DNA of 64,000 nt from Owenia fusiformis. Lineage: Eukaryota > Annelida > Polychaeta > Sabellida > Oweniidae. The notes under the pieces are model-generated. The model had not been told where the DNA came from and did not search any database. It saw only the letters and a program-made list of their open reading frames with translations. The translations under genes were made by a program, and so were the position numbers. Each line of letters starts with the position of its first letter. The first letter of the stretch is position 1. Positions 24,701 through 39,700 of this stretch are shown here, one piece after another. The DNA is taken from contig CAIIXF020000005.1 of assembly GCA_903813345.2 (NCBI GenBank), forward strand, positions 30,943,375 through 31,007,374, read 5' to 3'.

Positions 24701-27700
24701 ACTACAAAAAAGTTGGAGATAATAGAGTACTTGTGGTAGTGACATAACAAATAAATTTCATGTTTAAACAAGCAAAGTTTATGTTATTTTAGACATAACA
24801 ATACCTCGATTGATCAGCATGCTTGTTCAGAAAGCTAGGAGTCGTCTGTACAGCTTCAGAGACCATCTCTACATCCCTCAAACGTCTTCTAATCACAGGA
24901 GTCGGCACCAATGGGGAGGGGAACATAGATCCAACATCGTGCTGATTTTCTTTCGTGGCTATATTATCTTGATTTTTAGTAATTTTATCTTTGCGTCGAT
25001 CACTTTTGTGTTTTGATTTATCTTTAGTTTTGGGAGCTGCATGTTCAGGTTTATTGAACTCAAAATATGCTGCATTAGATCTGTATTCTTCGACAATTGG
25101 TTTTTCTTTTTTTGATTTCGCTCTTGGGATATGTTCAGATTGAGAGTGTTTAGGTTTACCAGTGTTGTGATCTTTACAAGCGCAAACACTAATCTCACTA
25201 GATGTTGTGTCCACTGAGCGATCATCACCCCCTATTACCCAGCGTTCCGGGGGACCCTTGGGCCTTACCTTATCTTGGGGGCCCTGGGGCCTAACCTTCT
25301 CTTTGGGACCCTTGGGCCTTACCTCTGGGGTGATTGTACTACATGTAGTGTCTGATTGTGACTCATCAACAGTTGTTGTTGATTGCATTGTTGTGGATAA
25401 AGAGGTTGTGGTTGAAATGGAGGATACACTTGAATCATCTAACTTCTGTTTAGTTTTACCTGTCAAAAGTTGCTCAAGTCTATCGATTTTCTCTTTTCTT
25501 TTCCTCTCCTTGAGTTTATCTTTTTCATATTTTTCTCGCTGTTTTTTAATCTTGTGTTGAATTTTTACAAATTTTGGATCTATTTTTCTCAGCTGTTTAT
25601 TTTCAGGTTTTTTCATGTGTTTTGCAATCATGGAGTCCTCGGGTATTGAAGTGAGAGTACTGTCTTTATCTATTGTCTCATCTTGTTCAATCACATTACT
25701 ATCAGTCACACTTGATGGAGTGGAACTGACTGGTGGTTTAGAAAATTTAGCTTTGGGAGTTCTTTCAGGTTTGTCTTTTGGTTTTAATTTGTGCCCATGC
25801 TGTTTGCCCCACTTACTTAATCTATCATAACGGTCGCTTGTATCTAAGTCACTAATGGATTCATCATAGGTTTTATGCCGGACGAAATGGCCGACTGGAT
25901 TGCGTAGTAAGTGTGAGAGTTTGGTGATGCAGTCTTGCGATTGTGAAGACCGTGAGCTGACACTGCTATTCATACTACTGTTTGTCTGATTGGCCTGCTG
26001 GAATCTCTCCCACAAAGAGTTTATATCACTAGGTGCGCCATACTCGCTGTCACTCTCCAGTTCAAACTCACGCTGAAGCATTCTCATTTTCTGTGATAAC
26101 TGCGGATCATCTTTGGCATTTCTGATCTTCCTGGCTAAGGTGGATTCTTCCATACTGCGGTCGACACTGGGCATTGGAACCAACCCATCCTCCTGAAACA
26201 TGGAGCGGATTAAGATTTCTCTTGGTAATACAGGTCAAATGTTCCTAATGTTCTTCTTTATTTGCTTTTCAGGTAATTATACAAGATACATGTGGTATTA
26301 TCATTGTTCACTGTGGTAAATTTTGAATTATTCTTAAATTTAAAAAAAAAATTAAAAGAAACACAAAGTATCAAAATTAATGAATATTTCCAAAGGAAAT
26401 ATATGAGGTAAATCATATGTCTACTACTTACAGAATCAACTGGAAGCGGAGCATAATCACGTTCATGATTGGAGAACTGAAGTGACCTCTGTGGTGACCT
26501 GTACTGCCCCCTTGTGAGCTCAGATGGAACCATTGTCTCTCTTTCATAGCTTTCCCTGTGTGAGAATAAACAATGCTTTCTAAACTGTAATAAACATCTA
26601 AGGCTCAATAAAAAAAGATTCAGACAAGATCATTGTTGTTCTTTAGCTGATTAATAAAATATCTTCTTGATGTTCTTTAAAGGTGAAAACATGCCAATTA
26701 TAATTTTTTCTGTTAAACGGAAACATCAATTTGGTAATACTAATACATAATAAACACATACCTCTGTTGTCTGTACAACAATTCCTACCTCTGCACAATG
26801 GGCACATATATCTGTACAATTAACACAACATATACGTACAATAAATACTTGTACATACCTCTGTGCCAAATCAGCATCCTGCTGATCAGCTAACCATTCC
26901 TTCACTCCTGCAGATCTCCTTAGAGGGGACAGACTCCTACTTCTTTCCCTGGGGAGTCTCCCCTGCCCATGCCTGGTGGCTCCTAGCCCCCCAATAGAGG
27001 GAGATGTTGGGGACCAGCTACGTCTGCGGGTCAGCGTGATGATCTCAGGGTCAGTGGGAGGTGAGGATGGTATCACTTTACGAGAAGATTGACGACCTCG
27101 GTCTGAGGGTGCAGATTGTGGTCTCGAGGATTGTTCCTGCGAGTCTTGGGGTTCTATATCCCTAGGGGATGGAACAGCAGGGGTGGAACTGGCACGTTCG
27201 CTCATCACTTCATATACACGCTCCTCTGTTGTTTCAGAGAATCTCACAGTCTAGAAAGGCATTATATTATCTATTTTAATCATAGCAACAAAAGCAAGTT
27301 TATTTTGTTATTCCATCAATTTGCAGTGGACTTAGGGGCGGGGTCAAAATATCAATGTTCATATGGAGACGAAAGTAATTTCATTTGGACAACAACCCCC
27401 CCACCCCCCCTCTAGACGAAAGCTTAGGTCACTTCAAAAAAACATTGATTTTCAGGCATAATCGTATCCTATTTGCCGGGTTATTATTACGGTGAATTAA
27501 CACACGTTCGCAATTTAACTGCATTGAACTCTTCAAAAGGAGGAGGGAAAAGTACGGAATTTATTTGAAAAATGATCGAATTATCGTCTTTATCTACCGA
27601 TATTTTGGACCTATCACACAAAAAAGCTCACGAACTATTGAAAACAAGCCTTTTTATCAGAACATGGCGCCAGAAAAAGTGGGTAAGTCCAATTATTTTT

Positions 27701-30700
27701 TGTATATCAGATCCGAATTATCGATGTCTTTTTGGTCAACGAAAGTGCCCAAAAACCCCCTCCCCCCTTGCGAAAGTACTTTCGTCTCCATATGAACATC
27801 GATATTTTGACCCCGCCCCTTATATAACAGATATCAAATCAATTTTTCTAGATGTTCATGAACTGACATGTTCATTTGGTGAATGTTCTTTTAGCTAAGT
27901 TGATTTTGTTAATTTTTTCGCACACCCTGAACTTACTTGTTGTTCATTTGCTGTATGTTCTTTAAGCTTTGTTCCTTCTGTCTCCTTGGGTTCTGCTTCC
28001 TTAAGAGACTCCTTTATGGGAGTAACATCATCCTGTGTATAAAGTGTACATATTATTGAGTGCCATACAGTGTATATATATTATGTACAGCGTTTTGCTC
28101 ATTTAAATGAACCATTGTTCTCAAATAAATATACCAAAATGACATTAAAACATGAGGGCAGTTCCAGTTCTAATTTTGTCTTGGAATCATAGTCAGCTCT
28201 TGGCGCAGGATTTAATTCTGTGTTTCATTAACCAATACTAAATTTTGCCATATACTTTACCTGAATGCTCAGGAGTGAAATGAAGTAGTAATATGACATT
28301 TCATCGATACTGGAGAGCAGAAATATATAGTCTTACCTGAGTTTTATGTTCATCAATTGGCTGAAGACTCCCAATATTTGCCTGAGAGGCCAGTTTTTCC
28401 TTACTGGGTGACTTAGAGCCATATATCCCAGTGGCATGCTTAGGCTGGCTTGAATCTTCCTTTCTGGAGCCCATTAGGTGGGGTGGGATGTAGGGTGGCA
28501 CGGCATCATCAGAACCTGTATATGTCACAAGCATGTTATTTTTTGTTTTAATACCATTAAATAATGGACGTGGACAGTATATGTACGATATGTGACAAGT
28601 ATTAATATATCTCAAATCTTTTTCAGATAATCAAGGGGTAAATTGGGATGATTTTTGAAAAGACTGCCTCTAACATTTTACACTCTATCCCATCTCGCTT
28701 AAATTTATGTAGGTGTTAGAGTGTATAATATGTGAAAATGTCTTGGTTACCTGTATGTGTGCTCTCCATTGTTGTTTCACTGTGAGCCACTGATACAACG
28801 GAGTCCTCATGTACATCATCCACATAGTACACCTCATTGCTGCTGCGTGGTCTGGAATAAACGTTGATGGTAGAAAGATGAATAAACACAAGGAGAAAGA
28901 TGAATAAATGCAAGGAGAAAGATGAATAAACACAAGGAGAAAGATGAATAAATGCAAGAAGAAAGATGAATAAATGCAAGGAGAAAGATGAATAAACGCA
29001 AGGAGAAAGATGAATAAACGCAAGGAGAAAGATGAATAAACGCAAGGAGAAAGATGAATAAATGCAAGGAGAAAGATGACTAAATGCAAGGAGAAAGATG
29101 AATAAATGCAAGGAGAAAGATGACTTAATGCAAGGAGAAAGATAAATAAATGCAAGAAGAAAGATGAATAAATGCAAGGAGAAAGATGAATAAACGCAAG
29201 GAGAAAGATGAATAAACGCAAGGAGAAAGATGAATAAACGCAAGGAGAAAGATGAATAAATGCAAGGAGAAAGATGACTAAATGCAAGGAGAAAGATGAA
29301 TAAACGCAAGGAGAAAGATGAATAAACGCAAGGAGAAAGATGAATAAATGCAAGGAGAAAGATGACTAAATGCAAGGAGAAAGATGAATAAATGCAAGGA
29401 GAAAGATGAATAAATGCAAGGAGAAAGATGACTTAATGCAAGGAGAAAGATAAATAAATGCAAGGAGAAAGATGACTTAATGCAAGGAGAAAGATGAATA
29501 AATGCAAGGAGAAAGATGAATAAATGCAAGAAGAAAGATGAATAAATGCAATGAGAAGGATGAATAAATGCAAGGAGAAAGATGAATAAATGCAATGAGA
29601 AGGATGAATAAATGCAAGGAGAAAGATGAATAAATCCAAGGAGAAAGATGACTAAATGCAAGGAGCTCACATGTCTCAAACTCACAACCACATGGTTGCG
29701 ACAACGGCACCTAGCCGAGCCTGTTCAGTGCTCTAGACTGGTTGGCCAACTTGACAACACCAAATGAGGTTGTTTCATCAGCCAATAGAGGGAACAGGTG
29801 TTAACACTCAAACACACCAGAGAAAACATTCATACATGCATTCACACACACAATTAGCTAGACTGAATAGATAGTGGAGCTGATAAAAATACAAGCAACA
29901 TTTACAGTACTTGCCCCTTTCAATTAACCAAGGATGCCCAAATATTGTAATAACATCCTGCTTAACAAGCTGATAACAATATCATATTATACATGTATAG
30001 TTGTATACAAATATACAGATGAGCAATACTGTAAAATATAATACCTGTAAGCTCTCAATACTGGAGTAGCACTTTTGGATCTTCTACTACCATCTGTGGG
30101 GGTCACACGTTCTGCATCAAGGGCATTAGGTGATCTACTCTGTGAGAGAGGCTGGCTAGCTGTAATAATATATTCACGAAAAATATGAACTGAACCAATG
30201 CTCATTAGGAATTAGGGCTGGCACGGAACGGAACGGAATCGGAACGGATTTCGGAACTTTGCTTCGGAATTCGGAACTTTCGGAATTTCGGACCTTATTT
30301 AAAACAGTTCCTACTTCTCCCCTTAAGTTCTCATTTTTGTCACCATTGGAACAGCAGTGTACAACTACTTATATATAAGTTGTATTATGTTTATTAAATA
30401 CAAACACTAACACTATCTAACTGCCAGAACAAGTGGCATAAATGTTCAAAACTAATGGCAAAATGTTAATGTCCTTGCCTTCTTGGCAACTTGGAACACA
30501 AGTGTTACTGTCTTTCGTTCAATAATAATCTTTTCTTATAGGTACAGAATATATATAAAACAATCATACTTTATTTATTTCTATCATTTATTACATATAA
30601 AACAACTTTACCAAGTGAAAATGTTTAATAATTATACATATTTATTGATTTCGTTTCATAATACTAGTTCGCTATAGCGAGTTAGCGTCTCGGTATAACG

Positions 30701-33700
30701 ATAAGTGAATGTTCTTTAAGGAAATAAAAGTTCCGAAATTTATCGGAATATGAGAAGGTAGGTCCGAAATTCCATTTCCGAAGGCAAAATCGGACGGTTC
30801 GGACAATAATTCCGTTCCGTGCCAGCCCTATTAGGAATATTTATGACTGCTTTTGTTGAATATCAGAAGCTAAAGGATGGACTGATATTACACAAAAACA
30901 GATATTACTTTGTGTTCTTTCTGCATGCGTCTAAATATTCATACCGATATTCCAGTAATATTATATTATAGTATTTTAGTAGGAACCCAATCAGGTTAGC
31001 GATCATTTTTCTTGAAAACAGCAATAAAATTTTCCATGAATGAATTCTCTTGAAGATTTGTTTCTGGCAAAATTGTGACAATCAAGCAACCAGCCATATG
31101 TTTGGTGCGTTTTATGTATGTTACAGCACAGAACACTACAATTTTTTTTTTCCTTAATGTTAACCTGTAAATATTGCGAAACTTTTAGCTCGTGTTATTG
31201 TCTGATCAAATCTAGAGGTTAAAAATATCCAAGAATCATCCTTGAAATAATTATTTTTTCACCCGGCTTCTGTACAACTCACCAGAGTGTGGAGGGTCAT
31301 AACGACTGGCACCGGATGTAGCAGGGGGAGAAATAGATGTCCTCTGTCCTAATGGAGACTGCCTATTCTGCAGATGGTACCTATAAACACAAATTAGTAC
31401 CAATTTAGGCCCCAATATCACTGCAAAGATCATATCCAATAATAACATACATTCAGTTATGAAGTACAGTAGTACAACCAATGACTGTGGTATTATTTTT
31501 GTGCTGCATGAGATGGATGAATTATTTAGTAGGCTTTGGATTAGAATTGAGAATAAAGACAGCGCTCTACTCTGCTCTAATCATTACATTAATTAAACAT
31601 GTATATACAAAATAGATTTATGAAGCACTGTGGTCATCACAAGATGAGTCCAATGCTAAATGTGGTTATTGTTTTGTTTTGTTTTTATATGATAAACTAT
31701 TCATTTCATTTGAAAACATATTGCCAATCGCAATATTTTTGAAAATAATATTTTTCTGACAAATTTTCCTAGAATAATAACAAACTGATCAAATATTAAG
31801 CAGCAATTCTATTTTTAGATTTTATTTTAATAATCATACTTACTCATCTTGGGGAGGTGATACAACAGCCTGACTATCTACAACAGTTGCCGTGGTGGGT
31901 GTGGCTATTCCATCAGATCTACCTATTGATTGTGATACTGTCTGTCTTACTGTGCTAGTACTAGAACTACTGTGATGTGCTTCCTCACTACAATATAGTT
32001 TAAGGATTTAAGCCCCAGACTCAGTGCAATGTGGACAGAATCATTCCTCAAAAAGGTGTTATTTCAACCTTTGCATGAAATGGGCAGCATCGAGTGTGAA
32101 GTTTAGAAAATAACGCCTGAGTGGAATGAATCAGCAACAATGCATCAAGTCTTGGGTTTAAATTCTTTTGACACATCACAAAATATTTTATACAAAATCA
32201 CCTAAAAGATACGAAATCACTTAAAGAACATATTTCCAGTGAAACTTTGTGCAAGTTGGCAGAGCATCAATTTCAATCTGTAGAGACCTTGAGACCTTCA
32301 ACGAATGACCTTGGATGAGTTATTGGTTATATAATGCAGTGCAGTTATGTGAAATACTGTGTTCGGATTGGCTGGAATCTGACACTTTACCTAGCTATGT
32401 GTGAATACATATTTAAGCATAGACTTAAAGTCCATCATTTAAGGAACAAGAAATCCTGTTCTGTATTTGAATTTATAAGCATACAGATAAGGCAGAGGGT
32501 GCAAAGGATTTTTTGTTGCAATTCATACTGTTCAGCAAAACTGCAACAAATTATGCAAATGCAATGAAAACTGTGCAACAATCTATGATAATACACTGCT
32601 GCCAGAAACTTAACTAACTATAAGGTGTTAAAAACATCAAAAACGAGTGAAAGCAAAAAGTTACCTTGATGATCTATGACCTTCTGGGGTAGCACTTCTA
32701 AGATCAGATGGATACTGTATATAGCTCCTGTCATCAGTCCTAGCTCCCAATGTGGGTTGTCTCTCAACAGATGGTTCCTGTCCTATTATGGGCTGCCTCT
32801 CTTTCATGCGCTCTATTCCTATGGTGGCCTGCCTATCTCTTGTTTCTCTGGCTGCATGTATGCCTTCATCATGGATGTTCTGAGGCATGTCTCTTCTAGA
32901 TTCTTTATGTGCATCTAATCTGATGTTTGATTGTTGTGCATCTCTGATTCCTGTCTGGCCAGTTTTACTTTCAGGCCCTGTATTGAGAGACTGAACCCAT
33001 GACTGTACTTCTTTTTCCTTGACTTGCTCATCACTCTGTGCCATGAAATCATTAAAAGCATTCCTGCTAACCCCAGCTGTGAGTTGGCGCAGTCTGGAAG
33101 TTATAGCACTTGATGTGGAGGGATTAAGACCTCTTTGAATGATCCCCCTAGTATACCCATCTACCAATGGATCATTTGTTACATCTCTAAGAGGATCGTT
33201 TTTGACTTGTTCTCTGAACTCTGCCCGCCTGAACTCATCCATATGAGTGTCCTGTAATAATTGTTTTGTGACTGGGTCTAAGAGAGTGGAGTCTGATTGA
33301 ACCTGTCTGGGTTGTGTCGGAAAATAACCTTGCCGAGATGTTGTATCTGGCCAGGCTGATCTCTGATTGGATATAAATTGTTCTCGTGTTTCTGCCGGCA
33401 TGTAGCCTACCTTGGATTTGTTATTCATGGCATTAGTGCCTGTGTTTGATATGCTTTTAAATGGAGTTCGTGCTTCCATACTTTTATCAAATTGTCTTTG
33501 GGACATTTTAGCTAATTGTGACGTCAGGAAAGTTGCTGTTCTACTTGATGCCGCGAATGGTTTTTTAGATTCTGGCAATGGTGTTATTTGAAAATCAGGA
33601 ATGCTGCTATCAAATGTACTCCTATCCCTGATGTATAGTGATCTCGTGGCTTGGGACGGATGTGTTGGGCTTAGTGCATCTTGTGATAATGTAGAGGGAA

Positions 33701-36700
33701 GGCTGTGGTCAGATGATCTCTCTATATGCTCACTAATGGATCCACCACTAACCAGGTCATCAGGGTACTGCACATAGCTTCTATCAATTTTACTTTTCTG
33801 TATAGTCTTCTCCTCTTCCTCTGCCTCATGTAGGATCTGATAGGCTTGTTTCTGTGGAGAGTCCTTCTCTAACAAGTTGAAAACCCTTCTAGCTAGGCTG
33901 TCAGTACTGCTGGCTTCTTCACTTTGTTTGACAAGTCCTGTATCTTCAGGTTTATCAATGTCGTCTTTGCTATATGATTCTGTAATTGGCTGTTCAACAG
34001 TATCAGTTATAATGCTTTGTGAGGATTTGATATCCCTTGGGGAGCTAGATTGTCTCCCTTTAGCACCAATTTTGTTAGTGACTAATGGGTCTGGATTGTA
34101 AGCTTTATCCCCTGTGCGTGTATCAGAATAACTCTTACCAATTTGTGGTCTCTGTGTCTTAACATGTATTTGGTCAGATTTACTACCCCTTGGTCTTTGT
34201 GTGAGTGCCTGTGTGAGATTGCCTGTCAGGAGTGTCTGAAGATTTATGTTACTATGCCCATCTGGTTCACTTCTACTAATAGTGGAGTAATCAGTATTAT
34301 CATCGTACTCCTCTACTTCAGCCTGTTTTGTCGCATCATACACAGATCCTATAAATCTCCCATTGGATACATCGGATCCAAAATCTGCCCCATGGTCCCA
34401 ATTCAGTGTCTTACTCTTATCAAGTTCTCCTGAATTATCTCTTGTACTTGGGCTTGATTGGACAGATTCTGTTTCGAGTTTTGCATCACTTGTAGTGTGG
34501 TCTGATTTCCTAGCTGTTACATTCAGACTGTTTTGTATATCATCCAAATCTCGCTGTAAGCTTTCATAGTCTATACCAACATTTGGACTTAGTTGTTCCT
34601 GTGAGCCTACTTTAGTGGCAGACCTAGAGCCTGGTCTTGATCCTCCGTGATCGCTAAAATGAGCAGTTTTTGCAAGGATGAGATTTACTCTCTGCGCTAG
34701 AGAATCCTGGCTTTTGAGACTTTGCATACTGGCACTTGGTCTCAGTTGTCTTACAGAGATTGATTTATCAACTTCTTCCTTAGTAAGACCTTGGCTACTT
34801 GGGACTTTCTCTCTGGTTGTGATATTCTGTTGCACATCTTGGGGTTCATATGACGATCTTTCAGCAGTTTCTTTGGTCTCAACAGGGGTACTTATTCCAC
34901 TTTTAAGATCAGATGGATATTGAATGTAACTTTTGTTATCAACTTGTGAAGCAATTTTATCATCATGTACTGGCGTAATTCTATCTATACCACTTTCTTT
35001 AGTCTCAACATGGGGACTTACTCTTGACACATCATCTTTTGTTGATTCATACAGCTTAGAGGTTTTAGTAGGGGATGGCGTGTCATGTGGCATAGAAGCC
35101 ATTGGTAGAGATACACTCTGTGATAGAGTATCGTACGTATAGGACTCTGGGGGTAGATCAGACAGTCTCCCATATTGCTTTGAAGCAGCACGACTTACAT
35201 CAGTAAATATTAAATCATCACTTTTGGAGTGATCCATTGGTACAGGAGTTGGCTTTGATCTTGCCTCTGTGGGTGTTTTACTTTTTAAATCGGATGGATA
35301 TTGAATGTAGCTTTTGTTATCAACTTGTAAAGTGATATTATCATCATGTACTAGTGTCATTCTGTCTATACCATCAGACGTATCCATTACGACAGGGATA
35401 CTATGGTAACTAGACTTAGAACTAGATGATCTGGAACTCTTCCTTTCAGTTAAATCATATTCTTGACCAATTTCATGCGTTTCACGACTTTTTACCCTGC
35501 TTGGTTCATAGTCAATTGTTTTTGGTGGAGAGGATGGTGGAAGATCAGCATACTCAGTGCCCTCGGTCATTTCAGATTGTGTGGGGGACATGGCGCCACC
35601 TATAGGATACCCACCAAGCTCAACTCCTGCTTCATCAAAGACACTTCCTTTGCTTGAGCTCACTAGCATTTCATTTGTTCTCCGCTCAGACTCTTTCAAT
35701 TCTTCAAGAAGTGCAAGAGTCTCTTGTTGAACATTTGTAACAGTTCGTTCTAACAGATCGCCAGATTGGGAGGATCTTGCTGACATGGGTTCAAGGTCTC
35801 CTAATTGAGAGGACCTCGCAGATATAGACTCAGTGGGTTCATAGGTTTGTGATATGAACTCCCTACCAAGTTGTGAAGACCTCCCAGACAGAGCTTGTTC
35901 ATTAATCTGTTCTGGAAGTTTATCTAGACTTGAATATTCTGTAAAAGCTGGCAGCTCCTTGTTTGATGTCGGTGGCGTGAAATAAGCAGATTTTGAGGAT
36001 CTTGATGAAATTGGATGTTCATAGTTCGATGGAAGATTTTCTTGTTCAGAATACCTGGCAGAAGCTGGCAGCTCTTTGTCTGTTGTCAGAGTGAGATCAG
36101 CAGATTTAGAGGATCGCAATGGAATTGGATGCTCATAATTAGATGCTTGTAAATTTTCAGGTTGGGAGGATGAAAACTTCGGTTCATACATCTGTGTTGC
36201 TAAACTACCAGCTGATGATTTACCTGAAGGGATATTTTCACAAACTTCGCTTTTTGATGACTTTGCACTTGATACCCAGCGTCTCATTGGATCAATTAAA
36301 TCATCACTAGACACGCCTCCTTGAATCTTCACAAATGATGTTGATGATGATATCTCAGACTCAATATGATACTCATTATCCTCTGATGTGAACCTATCCT
36401 CAGCAGGGGATTTATCCTCAGAGCTATCTCCACGTAAGAGGATCTCCACTCTTTCACCAAGTGAATCCTGACTTGAGGATGGATAAATGTCATCTTTAGA
36501 TGTTGTCACATTTTTTATCTGTTTTAACAATTCATCGCTTGTAGTTTGCGGGGTTGGTAGTTCAATGGGGGAGGTTTTAGTGATGCCTTGTATCTCATCT
36601 AGCAATAAATCGCGATCACTCTGAGACATGTATGTATCTGACGAAGATCTGCCCCCTTGAGATAAAGAAGATTGGCTCCCTAGTGATAAAGATTGGCTTG

Positions 36701-39700
36701 TTTTTAATAAAGCTTCACGTTGTTCCTCTGTGACATAATCAACACCAGCTTCGATTATGAGGTCAGACACTGAACCTCCCGATTTATGACTTGTATCTGT
36801 TGATTTACTGGAATCTCTGGTCTCAATACTGGATGCCTCTTTGCTTAAATAGCCCTGTTGCATGCCAGAAGGTGTGGCACTTTTTAAATCAGAGGGGTAC
36901 TGGATATAAGATCTTGCAGGAAGCTTGTTGCTGAGGTCTGCACTTTGATACGATGTCAGTGATCTTGATGTTCCAATTCCTGAGCCAAAGTCATCTGGTA
37001 GCTGCACACCTGATCTATGGACATCAGAATGTTGCATATGTGAACTAATCGAATCAACGCTCATGATATCAGAGTCCTGGTTGCTTGTGTTACTGCCCCA
37101 TGACACTCTCTTCCCAGGCTTACCATCAAACTGTTCACCAGTCCCTTCACTTGGAAATTCCTGTTCTTTAGCTATACCATGCTCAGCTCTGAGAGGTCCT
37201 TTCTGGGCTTCAGCACGTTGTCTTATAGGCATCTTAAGCTTGGCTTCCTCTATTGGATCGATCAAACCTACTACATAAGGAGTGCTTTGGCTTATTGGCT
37301 GGCTACCTATGATACCCATTGTATCACCAAGAAGACTTGGAGCATCATATTGCGTAGGTTCAGAGAAGGCAAATGAGTCATTATGAGTAGGAGTTGGTGG
37401 TCCATCACTAACACCAGCCCCTTCATCAGCATCTACTGGATCAGGAGTGGGTGCAAGGTACTTAGACACAAAGTCATCATCATCATTATCCATGCCATCA
37501 CCTAGAACACAATGGAAAACACAATTTAATCATTATTTTCTTTTTAGTTCAAAAATAATATATATACGATACAATATTACAAGTTTATACTTAGTCTACT
37601 TCAAAATGTGTGATAAATCTACTTAAGCAATTACTGCATGTATTTGTACTGAAATGTGTTGTTTTTTGTTTTGAATTACATTGAAAAAGTTGTCAAAGAA
37701 CACTCCATTACCTTGTAGTCTACTCCTCTTCTCAATTGGCTCTTCATTTTCAGATGAGGCATTTGGGCTTGGCTTTCTCAAATCACCCTCCACATCTCTA
37801 TGGGACTCTTCATAAGGTGTCACTGTATCAGTTCTCTGTGAGTGTGTTTCATGCTCACCTGTTTCATTTCCAGATGGTTCATGACTGACTTCAGACTTTT
37901 GTGACACCGATCCAGAATTTTGAGAATTATTTTCCCGATATCTGTAGACATCTATCGACCTTTGACTGTTTTGACTCAGGGTTCCCGAGGCCTCTGACCC
38001 TGATGAAAACCTGGGTGTATCAGGGTTAAACTCCGTAGTGTACTCAGTCTGCCATTGGTTCTCACCTGCATTAGATGGCACCGATTCTCTTGACAGAGAG
38101 ATTCCCGATTCTCTTGAGTGCTCATCTAATGGATGCTGGGATAATGACAATTGGCCACGTACAAAGTCAGATGATATTTCCGCTATAGCATTCTGGACAT
38201 TATGCTCATGATGAATTTCTGAAAAAGCATCTTGAATTGCATCATGTGAGAGGTTATGTATAGCCTCATCTATCGGAAATTGTGATAATCTCTTACTGTC
38301 ATCTATTGGATATTGAGAGACTCCAGTATTGTCAATAGGGTATTGGGATAATCTGTCACTTCCTCCTTGTATGGGATATTGAGAAACCCCAGTAAAATCA
38401 TGATCCTTTTCACCTAAAATTAAATGGGCAATCTTTAATAATGATAACATTACTGTCAACTAAACTGTTTATTAAGGAATTATTCACTTACAAGGTGTTT
38501 TATCTTTGTTTCATGCTGTGAATCAAAGTTACCAAAATAGAAAAAGTTCACTTCAAATCAGAATGTATCTATATCCTGTAGTATTCTTTTTTCAAATGAA
38601 ATTTGAATTTTTTCATGTCAAATCTCAGTAGAGCTTTGAATCAAAAATATTTCCAGAAAAGACATCACGTGAAGAAACACTTGCATTAATATGCAAAAAT
38701 GTCACAACCTGCCATTTGTTACAGATGCCGATTGCCAAAATCCAAACGTTGAACACCATCATCATCCACAAAAAATTGAAGACGACAACAATATGTCACC
38801 ACCTCTGTGACCTCTTGTGGTGACACAATTAATGATATATGTACCTGTTGGGCTTGTGTCACAACTCTCCTGTCCTTCCAGTGTGAACATTCTCCTTGGC
38901 TCTTCTCTGTATGCTATCTCCCCACCCTCCATCTGAGTGGCTAAAGATGCTGCCTGGAAGTACATGTAAACAAAATGTCTCACAAAGACCTGGTAAATTA
39001 TCAGAGAAAGGATTGAGACATCTGATTAGAATTTAGAAATGTCCAAATTCAGACATGTCCACTTTTTCAATATATTCTGATTAATCTTGCGATCAGAAAT
39101 TTGGATCATATTAGAACATGTTGAAATCACTTGCTGTAACTTGCACCTTTACAAATATGGTAATGCTGGCCTTATATGGGTGTTTTGATATGCAAGTGAC
39201 AGATGACTCATCATCTTCCCTTCAATCTCAGCCATTACTGTATTATCTATATTCTTTAATTTTGATGCAATTATAAAAAAATAATAAATGTCTCGTTTAT
39301 AATGTTGTAATAAATCATAGTATGCATTTAATATTATTTTTCACATTGTGCTCTTTGTATTTTCTTTGTAGTTTTTGATTTATCAAAGTACAGGTACATG
39401 TTTAATATAATTGAATGTATTTTTCCATATGATTGAATGTATTTGTCCATATAATATTGCATGGTGGTGATACTTTATGCAGCCAACTTTTGCCAAGGCG
39501 GGTCATTTAGAAAAATGTTGGCCCAAAATAACATGAAATATGCTCAGAATCGTGAAAGACTGCATGATTTTAAAAGAATTTTTGGCTAGGGGGGAGGGTC
39601 GAACCCCCATACACGCCACACATAAATATTTAATATTACCATTTCATAAAATTATTTAAGATATGTTGACTTTAACTACTCCTTGGAAAAAGAGCAGATA

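Noticed and set aside
28685-29710. Long minus-strand frames of repeated HLFIFLLAFIHLSPC type
   Set aside because: They are the translation of a 22-bp minisatellite that lacks stops in all three minus frames; ALMS1 splice sites exclude it.
33877-37376. Several plus-strand frames of 60-96 codons
   Set aside because: Shadows antisense to the giant ALMS1 exon.
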